64,000 nucleotides of DNA from CAVSJA01 sp963728145 (GCA_963728145.1 CAVSJA010000008.1:186001-250000); one strand, 5' to 3'. Shown: positions 19,310 to 27,821, counted from the first letter of the stretch. Made by a program: numbers and translations. Notes: generated by a model not told the origin, from the sequence alone.

Positions 19310-19684
19310 TTAATATTTCCGATTCTTTCCGTCCTTATCGTTTTTACTATGCTTTCCTGAATATCTATCCCTATCATTTCTTCTGTTATCATATCTTCTA
19401 CTATCATATCTCCGGTCATCATTCCTCCGGTTGTCATATCTCTTGTTATGGCCAGGTGCATGCCTACGGGCCGACTGATCACCATAGATTTTTTTCGAAT
19501 GACCTGGAGGGAACCGATTCGGATTCACAATAATGACAGTTCGGTCATCACCAGGATACCTTCTCGAATCCGGATAAGGATATCTTCGGGAGTCGGGATA
19601 ATTACGGGAACTGGCACATCCAATTGCGGCAAGTGCTATCAGTGCGAGTACGACAGCCACTTGTATAAAAGTTGATAACTTCAT
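19310..19684 (-). CDS. Arg/Tyr/Asp-rich repetitive lipoprotein
   Basis: 124 residues. Lipoprotein signal ending AAIGC (Cys23). The mature part starts with repeats of YPDSRRYP, has a short hydrophobic strand TVIIVNPNRFPPGHSKK, and then a low-complexity tail of (Y/D)(D/N)RR units ending in basic residues. The PPGHxKK motif recurs in small Bacteroidota envelope proteins of unknown role. It is probably anchored in the outer membrane. An overlapping frame on the same strand is a shadow of the repeats. Confidence 0.72.
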   Translation of the reverse strand: MKLSTFIQVAVVLALIALAAIGCASSRNYPDSRRYPYPDSRRYPGDDRTVIIVNPNRFPPGHSKKIYGDQSARRHAPGHNKRYDNRRNDDRRYDSRRYDNRRNDRDRYSGKHSKNDKDGKNRKY

Positions 19685-19744
19685 GAGCGTGGGTTTATAT
19701 TTTTACTCCCAAAAAATTGCCAGAAAGCGTTAAAACATTTTATA

Positions 19745-20200
19745 ATGAAGCTAATTGCCATACTATTAACATTCGTTGTTACCCTTGGAACTACCAGTCA
19801 TGCACAAACTACAGAAGACTCTGTTAAAGCCGTCATCAATAAATTATTTGATGGAATGAAGAATTCCGATGCATTGTCAATAAAGGAATCATTTGCTGAT
19901 AGCGCAATTCTTCAGTCAATTGGACGTAGCCAGGATGGTAAAACTGTTATACGGACAGATCAGGTCAAAGGCTTTGTAGAATCAATCGGCAGGCTGGCAA
20001 AGGGAGATGCGGATGAGCGTATCCAATTTGAAACTGTAAAAATCGATGGTCCCTTAGCGATAGTGTGGACTCCGTACAAATTTTACTATAAAGGACAGTT
20101 CAGCCACTGCGGTGTGAATTCATTTCAGTTGGTGAGAATAAATGGAAGTTGGAGGATACAATACCTGATTGATACAAGGCGCAGACAGGGTTGCGAGTAA
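19745..20200 (+). CDS. Exported NTF2-like (lumazine-binding-like) protein
   Basis: 151 residues with signal peptide MKLIAILLTFVVTLGTTSHA. The mature domain has the SnoaL/NTF2 pattern: helix KAVINKLFDGMKNSDALSIKESF, then strands ending WTPYKFYYKGQFSHCGVNSFQLVRINGSWRI. Such domains are ligand-binding or enzymatic pockets; no specific activity can be assigned. Ends 8 bp before the convergent neighbour. Confidence 0.75.
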   Translation: MKLIAILLTFVVTLGTTSHAQTTEDSVKAVINKLFDGMKNSDALSIKESFADSAILQSIGRSQDGKTVIRTDQVKGFVESIGRLAKGDADERIQFETVKIDGPLAIVWTPYKFYYKGQFSHCGVNSFQLVRINGSWRIQYLIDTRRRQGCE

Positions 20201-20208
20201 ATTCCTGA

Positions 20209-21522
20209 TTATTTCTTGGTTCGATATTTCTTCTGAACCTTAGGGCTATTGAAGTATTGGTTCAATTCTTCTTCATTCATATCATTAGTGAACTCAAGAG
20301 GAATATCGATCAGTTGGATCTGGATCTGCTTTAGTTCATCCTTTAGCTTGATAGTCTTTTTGGTGATCTCAGCATCCCTTTCGCCCACAAGCGAATTATC
20401 CTTCAGCATATAATCCAATCTTTTGATTGAAGTCCTGATCTGCGAAGCCTGATTCTGATCAAACACTTTGGCTGGTGCAATGGCTTCTTTTATTGGCACA
20501 AGTGAAACACCAACTCCAGGAAGGATCTTTCCGGTTTTCTGTGCACCCAGACTGGAAGAAGAGGCCAATACAGTTCCCGTTAATGCGGTTGTTGAACCTG
20601 TAATGTCAAAAGTGGTTCTGGCGTTCTTCGTCCTCTTTACACTCTTATCCAATTGTAGAAAAGTGTATTTCAGTTGAAGAATATAAGTACTGATATTCTT
20701 TGCCTGCAATTGGTATTCCTGTACTGCCAATGGGTAGTTGAGTGCATCGCGAATAATGATCCTTACAGTACTGGTATCCTTTATCATGAATCGATTTGCG
20801 CCTACAAAACTCAGGGTGAGTATCCTTACTTTACCTGAGTCCGTTTCTTTTACGAAATCAAATGGAGGTGACCATATAAAGTCATCATCGCATTTTTTTA
20901 CAAGAGTATAGCTCTTCAGGGGTGTGTTTGCGAAAAACGTGATGTTCTCTATCGGGAAATTGCCATTTTCACATTGCACTTTGAAAGCAACTGTATCGCC
21001 CTCATCTACTACCAATGTTGAATTGACGGATGGTTTTACCCGTGATGCGATAATATCGGTATTATAAAACTGAATCGAAAAAAAAGTATCGAGCTTATCA
21101 GTTGGATTGTCCAGGCTCTGTACACCCATGACAACTTTATACTCATTATCGTATTTCAACTTTCCAGACAAGAAAAAGGATTTGTCTGCCTTAAAAGTCA
21201 ACATCCCATTGTCTTTATTGATCCTCAGGCCAACGGGCGAATTTCGGATATACCAATAGTATTTTGCTTCATCCCGATTGATCTCGAGATTGTAGTATAA
21301 TGTTGAGTCAACATGAACGGAGAAGTAAGGATTGAGATTCCTGATCCGAAGTAAAGTATCCGAATTTACACGATGTAAACTATCTGCGTTTAGCGCAATG
21401 CTATCCACAGGTTTCGAGAGCGTATCGGGTAATACACCCTGGCCATTCACCACAATTGACATACCGCTACAAAGAACAATCAGGCCGATGATTTTTCGGA
21501 TACTGCTTACAGGATTTCTCAT
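20209..21522 (-). CDS. Exported protein of unknown function with Ig-like regions
   Basis: 437 residues from ATG 21522; the longer frame start at 21561 would precede the signal peptide MRNPVSSIRKIIGLIVLCSG and is rejected. The mature protein is beta-rich (for example STLVVDEGDTVAFKVQCENG, which resembles an Ig-like strand pair), then an Ala/Ser/Thr-rich patch and a charged C-terminal helix ending KVQKKYRTKK. No family recognised. A terminator separates it from hsp20 upstream. Confidence 0.7.
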   Translation of the reverse strand: MRNPVSSIRKIIGLIVLCSGMSIVVNGQGVLPDTLSKPVDSIALNADSLHRVNSDTLLRIRNLNPYFSVHVDSTLYYNLEINRDEAKYYWYIRNSPVGLRINKDNGMLTFKADKSFFLSGKLKYDNEYKVVMGVQSLDNPTDKLDTFFSIQFYNTDIIASRVKPSVNSTLVVDEGDTVAFKVQCENGNFPIENITFFANTPLKSYTLVKKCDDDFIWSPPFDFVKETDSGKVRILTLSFVGANRFMIKDTSTVRIIIRDALNYPLAVQEYQLQAKNISTYILQLKYTFLQLDKSVKRTKNARTTFDITGSTTALTGTVLASSSSLGAQKTGKILPGVGVSLVPIKEAIAPAKVFDQNQASQIRTSIKRLDYMLKDNSLVGERDAEITKKTIKLKDELKQIQIQLIDIPLEFTNDMNEEELNQYFNSPKVQKKYRTKK

Positions 21523-21550
21523 GTGTGGGCGAAAGTAATAAAATGAATTA

Positions 21551-21581
21551 AAAAAAACCACCCCTATAACGCAGGGGTGGT
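21551..21581 (-). terminator. hsp20 terminator
   Basis: Perfect nine-pair stem ACCACCCCT / AGGGGTGGT with a seven-base loop. On the minus strand it is followed by a T tract, about 75 bp after the hsp20 stop. Confidence 0.82.
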
Positions 21582-21656
21582 GCTAATCTGTTGAAGTAAA
21601 CCCTTAAAATAAAAAAAACAAACGTTTGCAGTGGGGTATTTTAACGTTTACTTAAT

Positions 21657-22100
21657 TTATTGAACGTTGATTTGCTTTGTTTGTGATTTCGGTTGTTCTT
21701 TCCTGGGAAGTAACAATTTCAACACACCATTTTCATATTTCGCCTGGATATTCTCGGTATCAATGTTTTCATCCAGGTTAAAGCTTCTCTTAAAGCTTTG
21801 ATAACCGAACTCACGACGAATGGTTTTATAACCTTCCGTTTTGCTTTCTTCTTTTTTCTCGAAGCCAACTGTTAATACTCCTTGCTCCACATTGATCGAG
21901 AAATCTTCCTTGCTACGACCAGGCGCATTCAATTCCAGATGATAAGCATCATCGGTTTCATGAATGTTCACTGCGGGTGAATTGAAAGAAATGTTCTTTA
22001 ATTCACTATTCCAGGTAGCCGGAAAATTGCCTATCAACTCATCAAATAAATTGTCAATTGTCTTTGCCAAAGGGCGATTGTTGAATTTTACGAGTGTCAT
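21657..22100 (-). CDS. Small heat-shock protein, Hsp20/alpha-crystallin family
   Basis: ATP-independent holdase chaperone, 147 residues. The alpha-crystallin domain runs from about 38 to 137 (PAVNIHETDDAYHLELNAPGR, GVLTVGFEKKEE, AKYENGVLKLLLPRK with the closing A-x-x-x-x-G-V-L signature), with a short IxI-like tail (INVQ). Single gene with strong terminator. Confidence 0.95.
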   Translation of the reverse strand: MTLVKFNNRPLAKTIDNLFDELIGNFPATWNSELKNISFNSPAVNIHETDDAYHLELNAPGRSKEDFSINVEQGVLTVGFEKKEESKTEGYKTIRREFGYQSFKRSFNLDENIDTENIQAKYENGVLKLLLPRKEQPKSQTKQINVQ

Positions 22101-22103
22101 AGC

Positions 22104-22172
22104 TTAATAATTTTGATTTTTGTTCTTCAACTCTTTTTTCAAACCCTGTACCATTGCATCTTTTTCGGCCAT
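22104..22172 (-). CDS. Possible 22-residue leader peptide before hsp20
   Basis: ATG 22172 to TAA 22104 encodes a charged peptide (MAEKDAMVQG, then a Lys/Asn-rich end) that stops 3 bp before the hsp20 ATG. A perfect TTTTGTACAAAA palindrome (22172-22183) overlaps its start. No match is recognised; it may be chance. Confidence 0.25.
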   Translation of the reverse strand: MAEKDAMVQGLKKELKNKNQNY

Positions 22173-22281
22173 TTTGTACAAAAACCGCGAAAGACCCGGA
22201 CAAAAGTTCATTCTTTCAACAATTTGACTGACAACCTTTCATCTTTTCTCAATTCGAAAATGATGGTCGAACTTTTTGTTC

Positions 22282-22289
22282 TAATTTTG
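22282..22289 (+). promoter_or_regulatory. -7 element of the bacilliredoxin gene
   Basis: TAATTTTG fits TAnnTTTG, about 33 bp before ATG 22322. No clear -33 element. Confidence 0.42.
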
Positions 22290-22321
22290 CGTCTTAATAA
22301 TCTAAACAAACAAAAAAGAAA

Positions 22322-22735
22322 ATGTATCCCGTTCAAATTGTACAACCCATGAAGGAAGAGCTGACGGATAATGGCTTTTCTGAGATGTTGACCCCCAAGG
22401 ACGTTGAAGACCAACTGAACCAGAAAGGAACCACATTGGTGATGATCAATTCAGTTTGCGGTTGTTCTGCAGGTTCAGCAAGACCTGGAGTATTAATGGC
22501 CGTTGCGAATGCAAATAAAAAACCCGATCATCTTTCAACCAGTTTTGCTGGTTACGACAAGGATGCGATCCATAAATTGAGAGAGCGTCTGCTTCCATAT
22601 CCTCCTTCTTCTCCATCTATAGCTCTTTTCAAGGATGGTGAATTGGTTCATTTCATTGAGAGACACCAGATCGAAGGAAGACCTGCACAGATGATCGCGC
22701 ACAATCTCATTGCAGCGTTCGAAACGTTTTGTTGA
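22322..22735 (+). CDS. BrxA/BrxB family bacilliredoxin
   Basis: Thioredoxin-fold protein that removes bacillithiol from oxidised proteins in species that make it. 137 residues, the family length. The diagnostic CGC motif is at 46-48 in NSVCGCSAGSARPG, with the later PPSSPSIALFKDGELVHF and HQIEGR segments. It suggests bacillithiol chemistry in this organism (inference from family). Confidence 0.93.
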   Translation: MYPVQIVQPMKEELTDNGFSEMLTPKDVEDQLNQKGTTLVMINSVCGCSAGSARPGVLMAVANANKKPDHLSTSFAGYDKDAIHKLRERLLPYPPSSPSIALFKDGELVHFIERHQIEGRPAQMIAHNLIAAFETFC

Positions 22736-22736
22736 G

Positions 22737-22965
22737 CAATAGACAATGGGCAATAGACAATTGGCAATTGCCGTGCAGCTATCGACATTAATCTTTCCAT
22801 TACAGCATTTTTTAGCTGAAGGCCTTTGACAGGCCTTCTTTGCTATGTACTTACACAAGTGAGAAGTATCCAACCAAATATCAGATTTGGGTTTTCCCTT
22901 ACATTTTGCCTGTTGCCTATTGCCCATTGTTAATTGCCTATTGCTAATTATTGACTATCATTGCA
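22737..22965. repeat. GGCAATAG-type repeat arms around about 140 bp
   Basis: Units gcaatagacaatgg at 22737-22770 face complementary units (ttgcctattgcccatt) at 22909-22955. The enclosed DNA has no gene. This lies between bacilliredoxin and lgt. Confidence 0.6.
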
Positions 22966-22995
22966 GCTTTATTTTGCTAACAATCAAAACTATCA

Positions 22996-24294
22996 ATGTA
23001 CCCCAACCTTTATTACGCTTTCAGGGATCTGTTTGGAATTGAGATATCGGGACTTCGATTCGTGAATTCATTTGGTTTCTTTGTTGCATTGGCGTTCCTT
23101 GCTGCGGCATTCGTTTTAGCCAGGGAGTTGAAGCGTAAGCAAAGGGAAGGATTATTGCAACACAAAGATGTGAAGATCGTTGTGGGCAAACCTGCAAGCA
23201 TACCTGAGCTTCTTTTGAATTTTGTATTGGGATTTATACTTGGTTATAAGATTGTTGGCCTTTTCTTCACGGATAACACGGCTACTGACCCTCAACAGTA
23301 TATCTTTTCATCAGATGGAAATTTCCCCGCAGGATTGTTGTTGGGCATTTTGTTCGCAGGAGTAAAGTGGTGGGAAAAGAATAAACGAAAGCTTCCTAAA
23401 ACCGAGGAAAGAACAATTCGCATATGGCCCCACGATAGAGTAGGGGACCTGGTGATCTATGCAGCCCTTTTTGGTTTTCTTGGGGCGAAGATCTTTCATA
23501 ACCTGGAAGACTGGAATGAATTCAAGAAGGATCCGATAGGCTCCTTGCTTTCATTCAGCGGATTAACCTTCTATGGAGGATTGATTTGCGCCACGCTTGC
23601 CATTTGGTATTATGCGAAAAAACATAAGATCAGATTTCGTTATCTCTGCGATGCCGCTGCTCCAGCTTTAATGCTGGCGTATGCAATTGGAAGGATAGGG
23701 TGCCAGGTTAGTGGTGATGGAGATTGGGGCATTCTAAATAGCGCTTATATTACTAATCCGGAATCAAAAGTTCAAAAAGTTGAGCCTGCGCATTTCAAAC
23801 AAACTATTGAATACTACAAGAGTTTTTATTTAGGCGAGTTCAAAGTCGATACGTTAACTAAAGTTCCGCATCGGTCAGTCGAAGCGCCGTCCTGGTTACC
23901 TGATTGGGTAGTTGCCTATCCATATCCTCATAATGTAATAGAGCAGGGAGTAACCATCAATGGTTGTTCAGGGGATAATTACTGTAAACATTTACCAGTT
24001 CCTGTTTTTCCGACTCCATTTTACGAAACGATAATGGGTTTGATACTCTTTGCATTTCTCTGGGGGATTCGAAAGAAAATAAAAACTCCGGGAGTTCTTT
24101 TCGCCATCTACCTTATCGTTAATGGAATTGAGCGGTTCCTGATTGAGAAAATCAGGGTGAACTACCATTATGATATATTTGGATTCCACCCCACCCAGGC
24201 AGAGATCATCTCGTCTGCCCTGATCCTTGGAGGCATTGGGTTACTCATCTACTTCAAAAGAAAACCACCTGACTTAAAACCCGAAATTTCCTGA
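22996..24294 (+). CDS. lgt: Prolipoprotein diacylglyceryl transferase
   Basis: Inner-membrane enzyme that transfers diacylglycerol from phosphatidylglycerol to the lipobox cysteine. 432 residues, longer than the roughly 270 of E. coli Lgt because of a large periplasmic insertion (about 260-330) before the last helices. Signature regions: FSGLTFYGGLICA, AYAIGRIGCQVSGDGDWG, and the terminal NGIERFLIEKIRVN. Lgt serves the many lipoproteins of this window, including the micro-lipoproteins 3 kb downstream. Preceded by a repeat-rich gap. Confidence 0.95.
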   Translation: MYPNLYYAFRDLFGIEISGLRFVNSFGFFVALAFLAAAFVLARELKRKQREGLLQHKDVKIVVGKPASIPELLLNFVLGFILGYKIVGLFFTDNTATDPQQYIFSSDGNFPAGLLLGILFAGVKWWEKNKRKLPKTEERTIRIWPHDRVGDLVIYAALFGFLGAKIFHNLEDWNEFKKDPIGSLLSFSGLTFYGGLICATLAIWYYAKKHKIRFRYLCDAAAPALMLAYAIGRIGCQVSGDGDWGILNSAYITNPESKVQKVEPAHFKQTIEYYKSFYLGEFKVDTLTKVPHRSVEAPSWLPDWVVAYPYPHNVIEQGVTINGCSGDNYCKHLPVPVFPTPFYETIMGLILFAFLWGIRKKIKTPGVLFAIYLIVNGIERFLIEKIRVNYHYDIFGFHPTQAEIISSALILGGIGLLIYFKRKPPDLKPEIS

Positions 24295-24561
24295 TTGTGT
24301 CTTCCTTTATTGGCGCCCATCTTTTCTACGTTAACCGTCAAAACAGGCCCATTTCGCCGATTTAGGCTTGTCCTGCGCCACTTTCTGAGGCTATTTTGCT
24401 GCCGATCCGAGGGGAATATTTGAGGCCCGCTGATCCCGGATTATTTACCATTTGTCCTTAACGAGCATTTCGATTGTAACCAAAAGACAAGCTGGGCGTC
24501 ATATTTCAGTCAGAAAAATGCGCCAGTTATCAGAAAAATCAGCCATCCAACACAAAGCACT

Positions 24562-24591
24562 GTACTATGCAACACATAGTACTTAGTTTTG
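24562..24591 (+). promoter_or_regulatory. Dyad operator and -7 element before the first TonB-type receptor
   Basis: Perfect dyad GTACTATG-CAACA-CATAGTAC at 24562-24582 sits 1 bp before TAGTTTTG (24584-24591, TAnnTTTG). The dyad therefore occupies the promoter spacer, where a dimeric repressor would block polymerase. Dyads of this form resemble PadR-family sites (inference). The rest of 24295-24561 shows no gene. Confidence 0.5.
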
Positions 24592-24665
24592 GGCTGTAAT
24601 TGTTAAAACACGGTAATAAACAATATCTAGAAAGTATAGCCATGAGAAAAATTGAAAGTATAGCC

Positions 24666-27125
24666 ATGAGAAAAATTTCGACTTTGTTGACTGTCCTCGG
24701 ATTCACCTTATCCTCATTCGTCGGCCATGCACAAAACAAAAATGGAAAAGTAAACGGTACCGTGCTGGATGCAAATCAAACCGCCTTATCCGCAGCATCA
24801 GTATCACTTTTAAAAGCAAAGGATACCAGTCTATTCAAGATGTCGGTATCTGACAAGAGTGGAAAATTTGAATTTGAGAATCTCCCGGAGGGAAAGTACC
24901 TGGTATCTGTAACCGCAGTTGGGCATGCAAAAGCCTACAGCTCCTCTTTTGACGTAAACGGAACAGCAGTTCAATTGGATGCGATCAGTTTGAGTCTTCA
25001 ATCAAAAGAAATGAAAGAGGTGACAATCACCAGCAGAAAGCCATTGATTGAACAAAAGATCGATCGTACAGTGGTGAATGTGGATGCATCTGTAACAAAT
25101 GTTGGAGCCACGGCATTGGAAGTATTGGAAAAATCACCTGGCATTACACTGGACAAGGATGGAAATATCAGTTTGAAAGGCAAGCAGGGTGTAACAGTTT
25201 ATATTGATGGACGTCCATCTTATCTCAGCGGCCAGGATCTCGTGAACCTGCTGAGAAATATGAATGCGAATCAACTAGATCAGATTGAGATCATGACCAA
25301 TCCGCCTGCTAAATACGACGCAGCAGGTAATTCGGGTATCATTAACATTAAGACAAAGAAAAACAAAACGAAAGGATTTAATGGAAGCGCAACCGTTGGA
25401 TATTCACAAGGCGCTTATTGGAGAACGAACGAAAGTCTGAATTTGAACTATCGTAATGGTAAAGTAAATCTTTTTGGAAATTTAGGTTTCAACAAGAACA
25501 ACTCGTTTCAGGAATTGACCATTCATCGCAAGTATCTTAAAGATGACGGCAAAACAATTGATGCGATGTTTGACCAGGTGGCGTTCATGCCGAGAAATAA
25601 TTCTTCCACTAACCTCAAGGTCGGAATGGATTATTTCCTAAACAGGAAAACAACCCTGGGATTCGTAGCCTCCGGTTTCATTAATCCTGAAAATAACTTC
25701 AATTATAATACTTCATACCTGAAAGATCAAAATGGTATTGTGGATTCCATAGTCTATTCTACGGGAGATATGAAGAATACCTGGAAAAACGGTAACCTTA
25801 ATCTTTATGTACGTCACCAGATTGATTCAACTGGAAAAGAATTATCAGCAGATTTTGACTATGCGCGATATAATTCCAGCAACGAACAAAACTTCATGAA
25901 TGCTTCCTTTCATCCAGACTGGGTGAAGAAGGGTCAAACAGATTTGCTCGGTGTTCTTCCGGTAAATATTAATATTTATTCAGCTAAAGTGGACTATACC
26001 CATCCAATTAAGAAGGAATTAAAACTCGAAATGGGAATCAAAAGCAGCTACGTGAACACCGATAATGCAGCAAATTATTATAACCTGATTGGACAGGATT
26101 GGGAAATTGACTATACAAAAACAAACCGTTTCAAGTATCAGGAAAATGTCAATGCTGCGTATATCAACCTTAGTAAACAGTTCAAAAAATTAGGTGTGCA
26201 GGCTGGTCTTCGATTTGAGAACACAAACTATAAAGGCAATCAGCTGGGGAATGAACAAACACAAGATTCTTCATTTACTAACCACTACAATAGTTTATTC
26301 CCAACAGTATTCCTAAGCTATGCTGTTGACAAGAAGAATACATTCACCGCAAATCTTGGAAGAAGGATCGACCGTCCTGCATACCAGGACCTGAATCCAT
26401 TCCTTTTCTTCCTCGATAATTATACCTATGAATCAGGTAATCCATTCCTGAGACCACAATACAGTACGAATTTCGAGGTTGGTCATATGTATGGCGGTTT
26501 TCTTACGACTACAATAAATTACGGTCGCACAAAGAATTTCTTTACAGAAACTTTTGAGCAAAGTGGTTATGCAACGATCGTGCGTAACGGAAATATTGGA
26601 ATAAGAGAAAACGCTGGAATTAGTGTAAGTGCCCAGGTGCCCGTTACTAAATGGTGGACTGCGGTACTTTATGGGAACTATAATTTCAATCGTTTCAAAG
26701 GAGAATTATACGGAGAGGAAATAAATATCGAAGCATCGAATGTTTTGTTCAATGTGAACAACCAGTTCAAGTTCAATAAAGGCTGGGGTGCCGAATTGAG
26801 TGGATTTTATAGAACGAAGGGAGTGGAAGGTCAGATCCAGATCAATCCGCTTGGACAGGCATCCGTTGGAGCAACCAAGCAGGTATTGAAAGGAAAGGGC
26901 ACACTTCGTTTGACTGTTCGTGATATTTTCTACACCAATTGGGTAACAGGCAATATCAAATTCCAGCGCACCGAAGCCTATTTTGAAAACAGGCGTGATT
27001 CAAGGGTGGCCAGCATTTCATTCACTTACCGTTTCGGGAAACCGATAAAAGGGCCGCAGGTGAATAAGAAAAATGGTGGCGCCACCGATGAACAAAACAG
27101 AGTGAAAGTTGGAGGAAATAATTAA
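24666..27125 (+). CDS. TonB-dependent-receptor-like outer membrane beta-barrel protein, paralogue 1
   Basis: About 819 residues. Signal peptide MRKISTLLTVLGFTLSSFVGHA; CarboxypepD_reg-like domain (GTVLDANQTALSAASVSLL to about 100); plug region with LEKSPGITLDKDGNISLKGK, VYIDGRPSYLSGQDL and NPPAKYDAAGNSGIINIKTKK; then a long beta-barrel of the outer-membrane-barrel-3 type with DRPAYQDLNPFLFFLDNYTYESGNP, ending ISFTYRFGK plus a polar tail. Likely imports or senses an unknown ligand. The start is doubled: a 24 bp tandem repeat gives in-frame ATGs at 24642 and 24666. I chose the second for its clean signal peptide. Paralogue of the gene at 28176. Confidence 0.87.
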   Translation: MRKISTLLTVLGFTLSSFVGHAQNKNGKVNGTVLDANQTALSAASVSLLKAKDTSLFKMSVSDKSGKFEFENLPEGKYLVSVTAVGHAKAYSSSFDVNGTAVQLDAISLSLQSKEMKEVTITSRKPLIEQKIDRTVVNVDASVTNVGATALEVLEKSPGITLDKDGNISLKGKQGVTVYIDGRPSYLSGQDLVNLLRNMNANQLDQIEIMTNPPAKYDAAGNSGIINIKTKKNKTKGFNGSATVGYSQGAYWRTNESLNLNYRNGKVNLFGNLGFNKNNSFQELTIHRKYLKDDGKTIDAMFDQVAFMPRNNSSTNLKVGMDYFLNRKTTLGFVASGFINPENNFNYNTSYLKDQNGIVDSIVYSTGDMKNTWKNGNLNLYVRHQIDSTGKELSADFDYARYNSSNEQNFMNASFHPDWVKKGQTDLLGVLPVNINIYSAKVDYTHPIKKELKLEMGIKSSYVNTDNAANYYNLIGQDWEIDYTKTNRFKYQENVNAAYINLSKQFKKLGVQAGLRFENTNYKGNQLGNEQTQDSSFTNHYNSLFPTVFLSYAVDKKNTFTANLGRRIDRPAYQDLNPFLFFLDNYTYESGNPFLRPQYSTNFEVGHMYGGFLTTTINYGRTKNFFTETFEQSGYATIVRNGNIGIRENAGISVSAQVPVTKWWTAVLYGNYNFNRFKGELYGEEINIEASNVLFNVNNQFKFNKGWGAELSGFYRTKGVEGQIQINPLGQASVGATKQVLKGKGTLRLTVRDIFYTNWVTGNIKFQRTEAYFENRRDSRVASISFTYRFGKPIKGPQVNKKNGGATDEQNRVKVGGNN

Positions 27126-27141
27126 TCAGATTTTAAACTCT

Positions 27142-27191
27142 TTTCTCATGTCAGTTGGTTTAAAATACGGGCCCCATTTCTATGGGGCCCG
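27142..27191 (+). terminator. Receptor 1 terminator with shared 3' element
   Basis: TTTCTCATGTCAGTTGGTTT followed by a perfect ten-pair stem CGGGCCCCAT / ATGGGGCCCG with TTCT loop. The same order (element, then stem with NTCT loop) ends both micro-lipoprotein units. Confidence 0.75.
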
Positions 27192-27273
27192 CTATTTTCA
27201 AATTTTTAACACTCCGCGGGTTAACCTTTTTCCTTTTTTGGAGTCTTATATATAGAAGCTTAAATCATGAACA

Positions 27274-27342
27274 ATGAAAAAAGTTTTACTAATAGCACTG
27301 TTACTATGTTACCTGGTAGGATGTGGAATTTCTTACATGTGA
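27274..27342 (+). CDS. Micro-lipoprotein 1 (22 residues)
   Basis: ATG 27274 to TGA 27342. Reads MKKVLLIALLLCYLV followed by GCGISYM: a two-lysine n-region, hydrophobic core, and canonical lipobox LVGC. Lgt and Lsp processing would leave only a lipid-modified hexapeptide beginning Cys-Gly-Ile-Ser-Tyr. The same gene with only conservative changes recurs 341 bp downstream. It has its own terminator. An overlapping +1 frame from ATG 27268 encodes 33 unrelated residues and is not conserved in the second copy. No known family recognised; reality rests on the conserved pair and the lipobox. Confidence 0.58.
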   Translation: MKKVLLIALLLCYLVGCGISYM

Positions 27343-27378
27343 TTCAAACTTTCTTCTATAAAAAGTAGTCATACAGTT

Positions 27379-27440
27379 TTTCTCATAAGCAGTTAGTTTT
27401 GGTTGTCGGGCCCCATGTCTATGGGGCCCTTTCTTTTTTT
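27379..27440 (+). terminator. Micro-lipoprotein 1 terminator with conserved 3' element
   Basis: TTTCTCATAAGCAGTTAG then TTTTGG (27379-27402), a nine-pair stem GGGCCCCAT / ATGGGGCCC with GTCT loop, then a T-rich tract. GC-rich hairpins continue to about 27475. Confidence 0.8.
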
Positions 27441-27561
27441 CCCGCCCCCCTATGGCGGGGGGACCTCCGAAGCGGGAGCCTCTTGAAATCGAAAAATGTT
27501 TTTTTACCGTAAATAATCAACAAATCTTTTTTAAGGTTGGGGATATAGAAATCCCTCTTTC

Positions 27562-27597
27562 GGGTATAGGAATCGATTTATTTCAAATGCATCTTTG
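27562..27597 (+). promoter_or_regulatory. Promoter of micro-lipoprotein 2
   Basis: GGGTATAGGAA at 27562-27572 and CATCTTTG at 27590-27597, followed by TAA. A second sequence with the same two blocks at identical spacing occurs at 27822-27857. The transcript would have a 5' leader of only about a dozen bases. Confidence 0.5.
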
Positions 27598-27614
27598 TAA
27601 TAAGAAAACCTGAA

Positions 27615-27683
27615 ATGAAAAAAATAGTTTTGATAGCAATTGCGCTGTGTTACCTGGTTGGATGTGGAGTGTCTTATCTCTAA
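27615..27683 (+). CDS. Micro-lipoprotein 2 (22 residues)
   Basis: ATG 27615 to TAA 27683. Reads MKKIVLIAIALCYLV followed by GCGVSYL. Same length as micro-lipoprotein 1, with conservative changes only (V/I, L/V, L/I, L/A, I/V, M/L), while CYLVGCG and SY are invariant. That pattern suggests selection on the peptide. The mature product would be a lipid-modified Cys-Gly-Val-Ser-Tyr-Leu; Gly at +2 gives no retention signal. Promoter upstream, conserved element plus terminator downstream. Function unknown; candidates include an envelope lipopeptide signal or a small membrane regulator. Confidence 0.6.
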   Translation: MKKIVLIAIALCYLVGCGVSYL

Positions 27684-27704
27684 ACCCTTCTAATATATAA
27701 GCGA

Positions 27705-27762
27705 TTTCTCATAAGCAGTTAGTTTTGGTCGTAATCAGGCTCCATTTCTATGGAGCTTTTTT
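27705..27762 (+). terminator. Micro-lipoprotein 2 terminator with conserved 3' element
   Basis: The 24 bp element at 27705-27728 is identical to the one at 27379-27402, although the bases before it differ. Stem GCTCCAT / ATGGAGC with TTCT loop and six T follow. Confidence 0.82.
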
Positions 27763-27821
27763 ATTTATTTCTCTGCCAGTTTTGGCCCTGCGAGAAAAAG
27801 ATATTTCAACTGCCCTGTTTT

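Noticed and set aside
24539..24739. Minus-strand 66-codon frame over the receptor 1 start
   Set aside because: Its internal repeat (LMAILS twice) is simply the 24 bp start duplication read in reverse.
27268..27369. 33-codon frame starting at ATG 27268 (MNNEKSFTNS)
   Set aside because: Different frame from the lipoprotein ORF and not preserved in the second copy of the unit.
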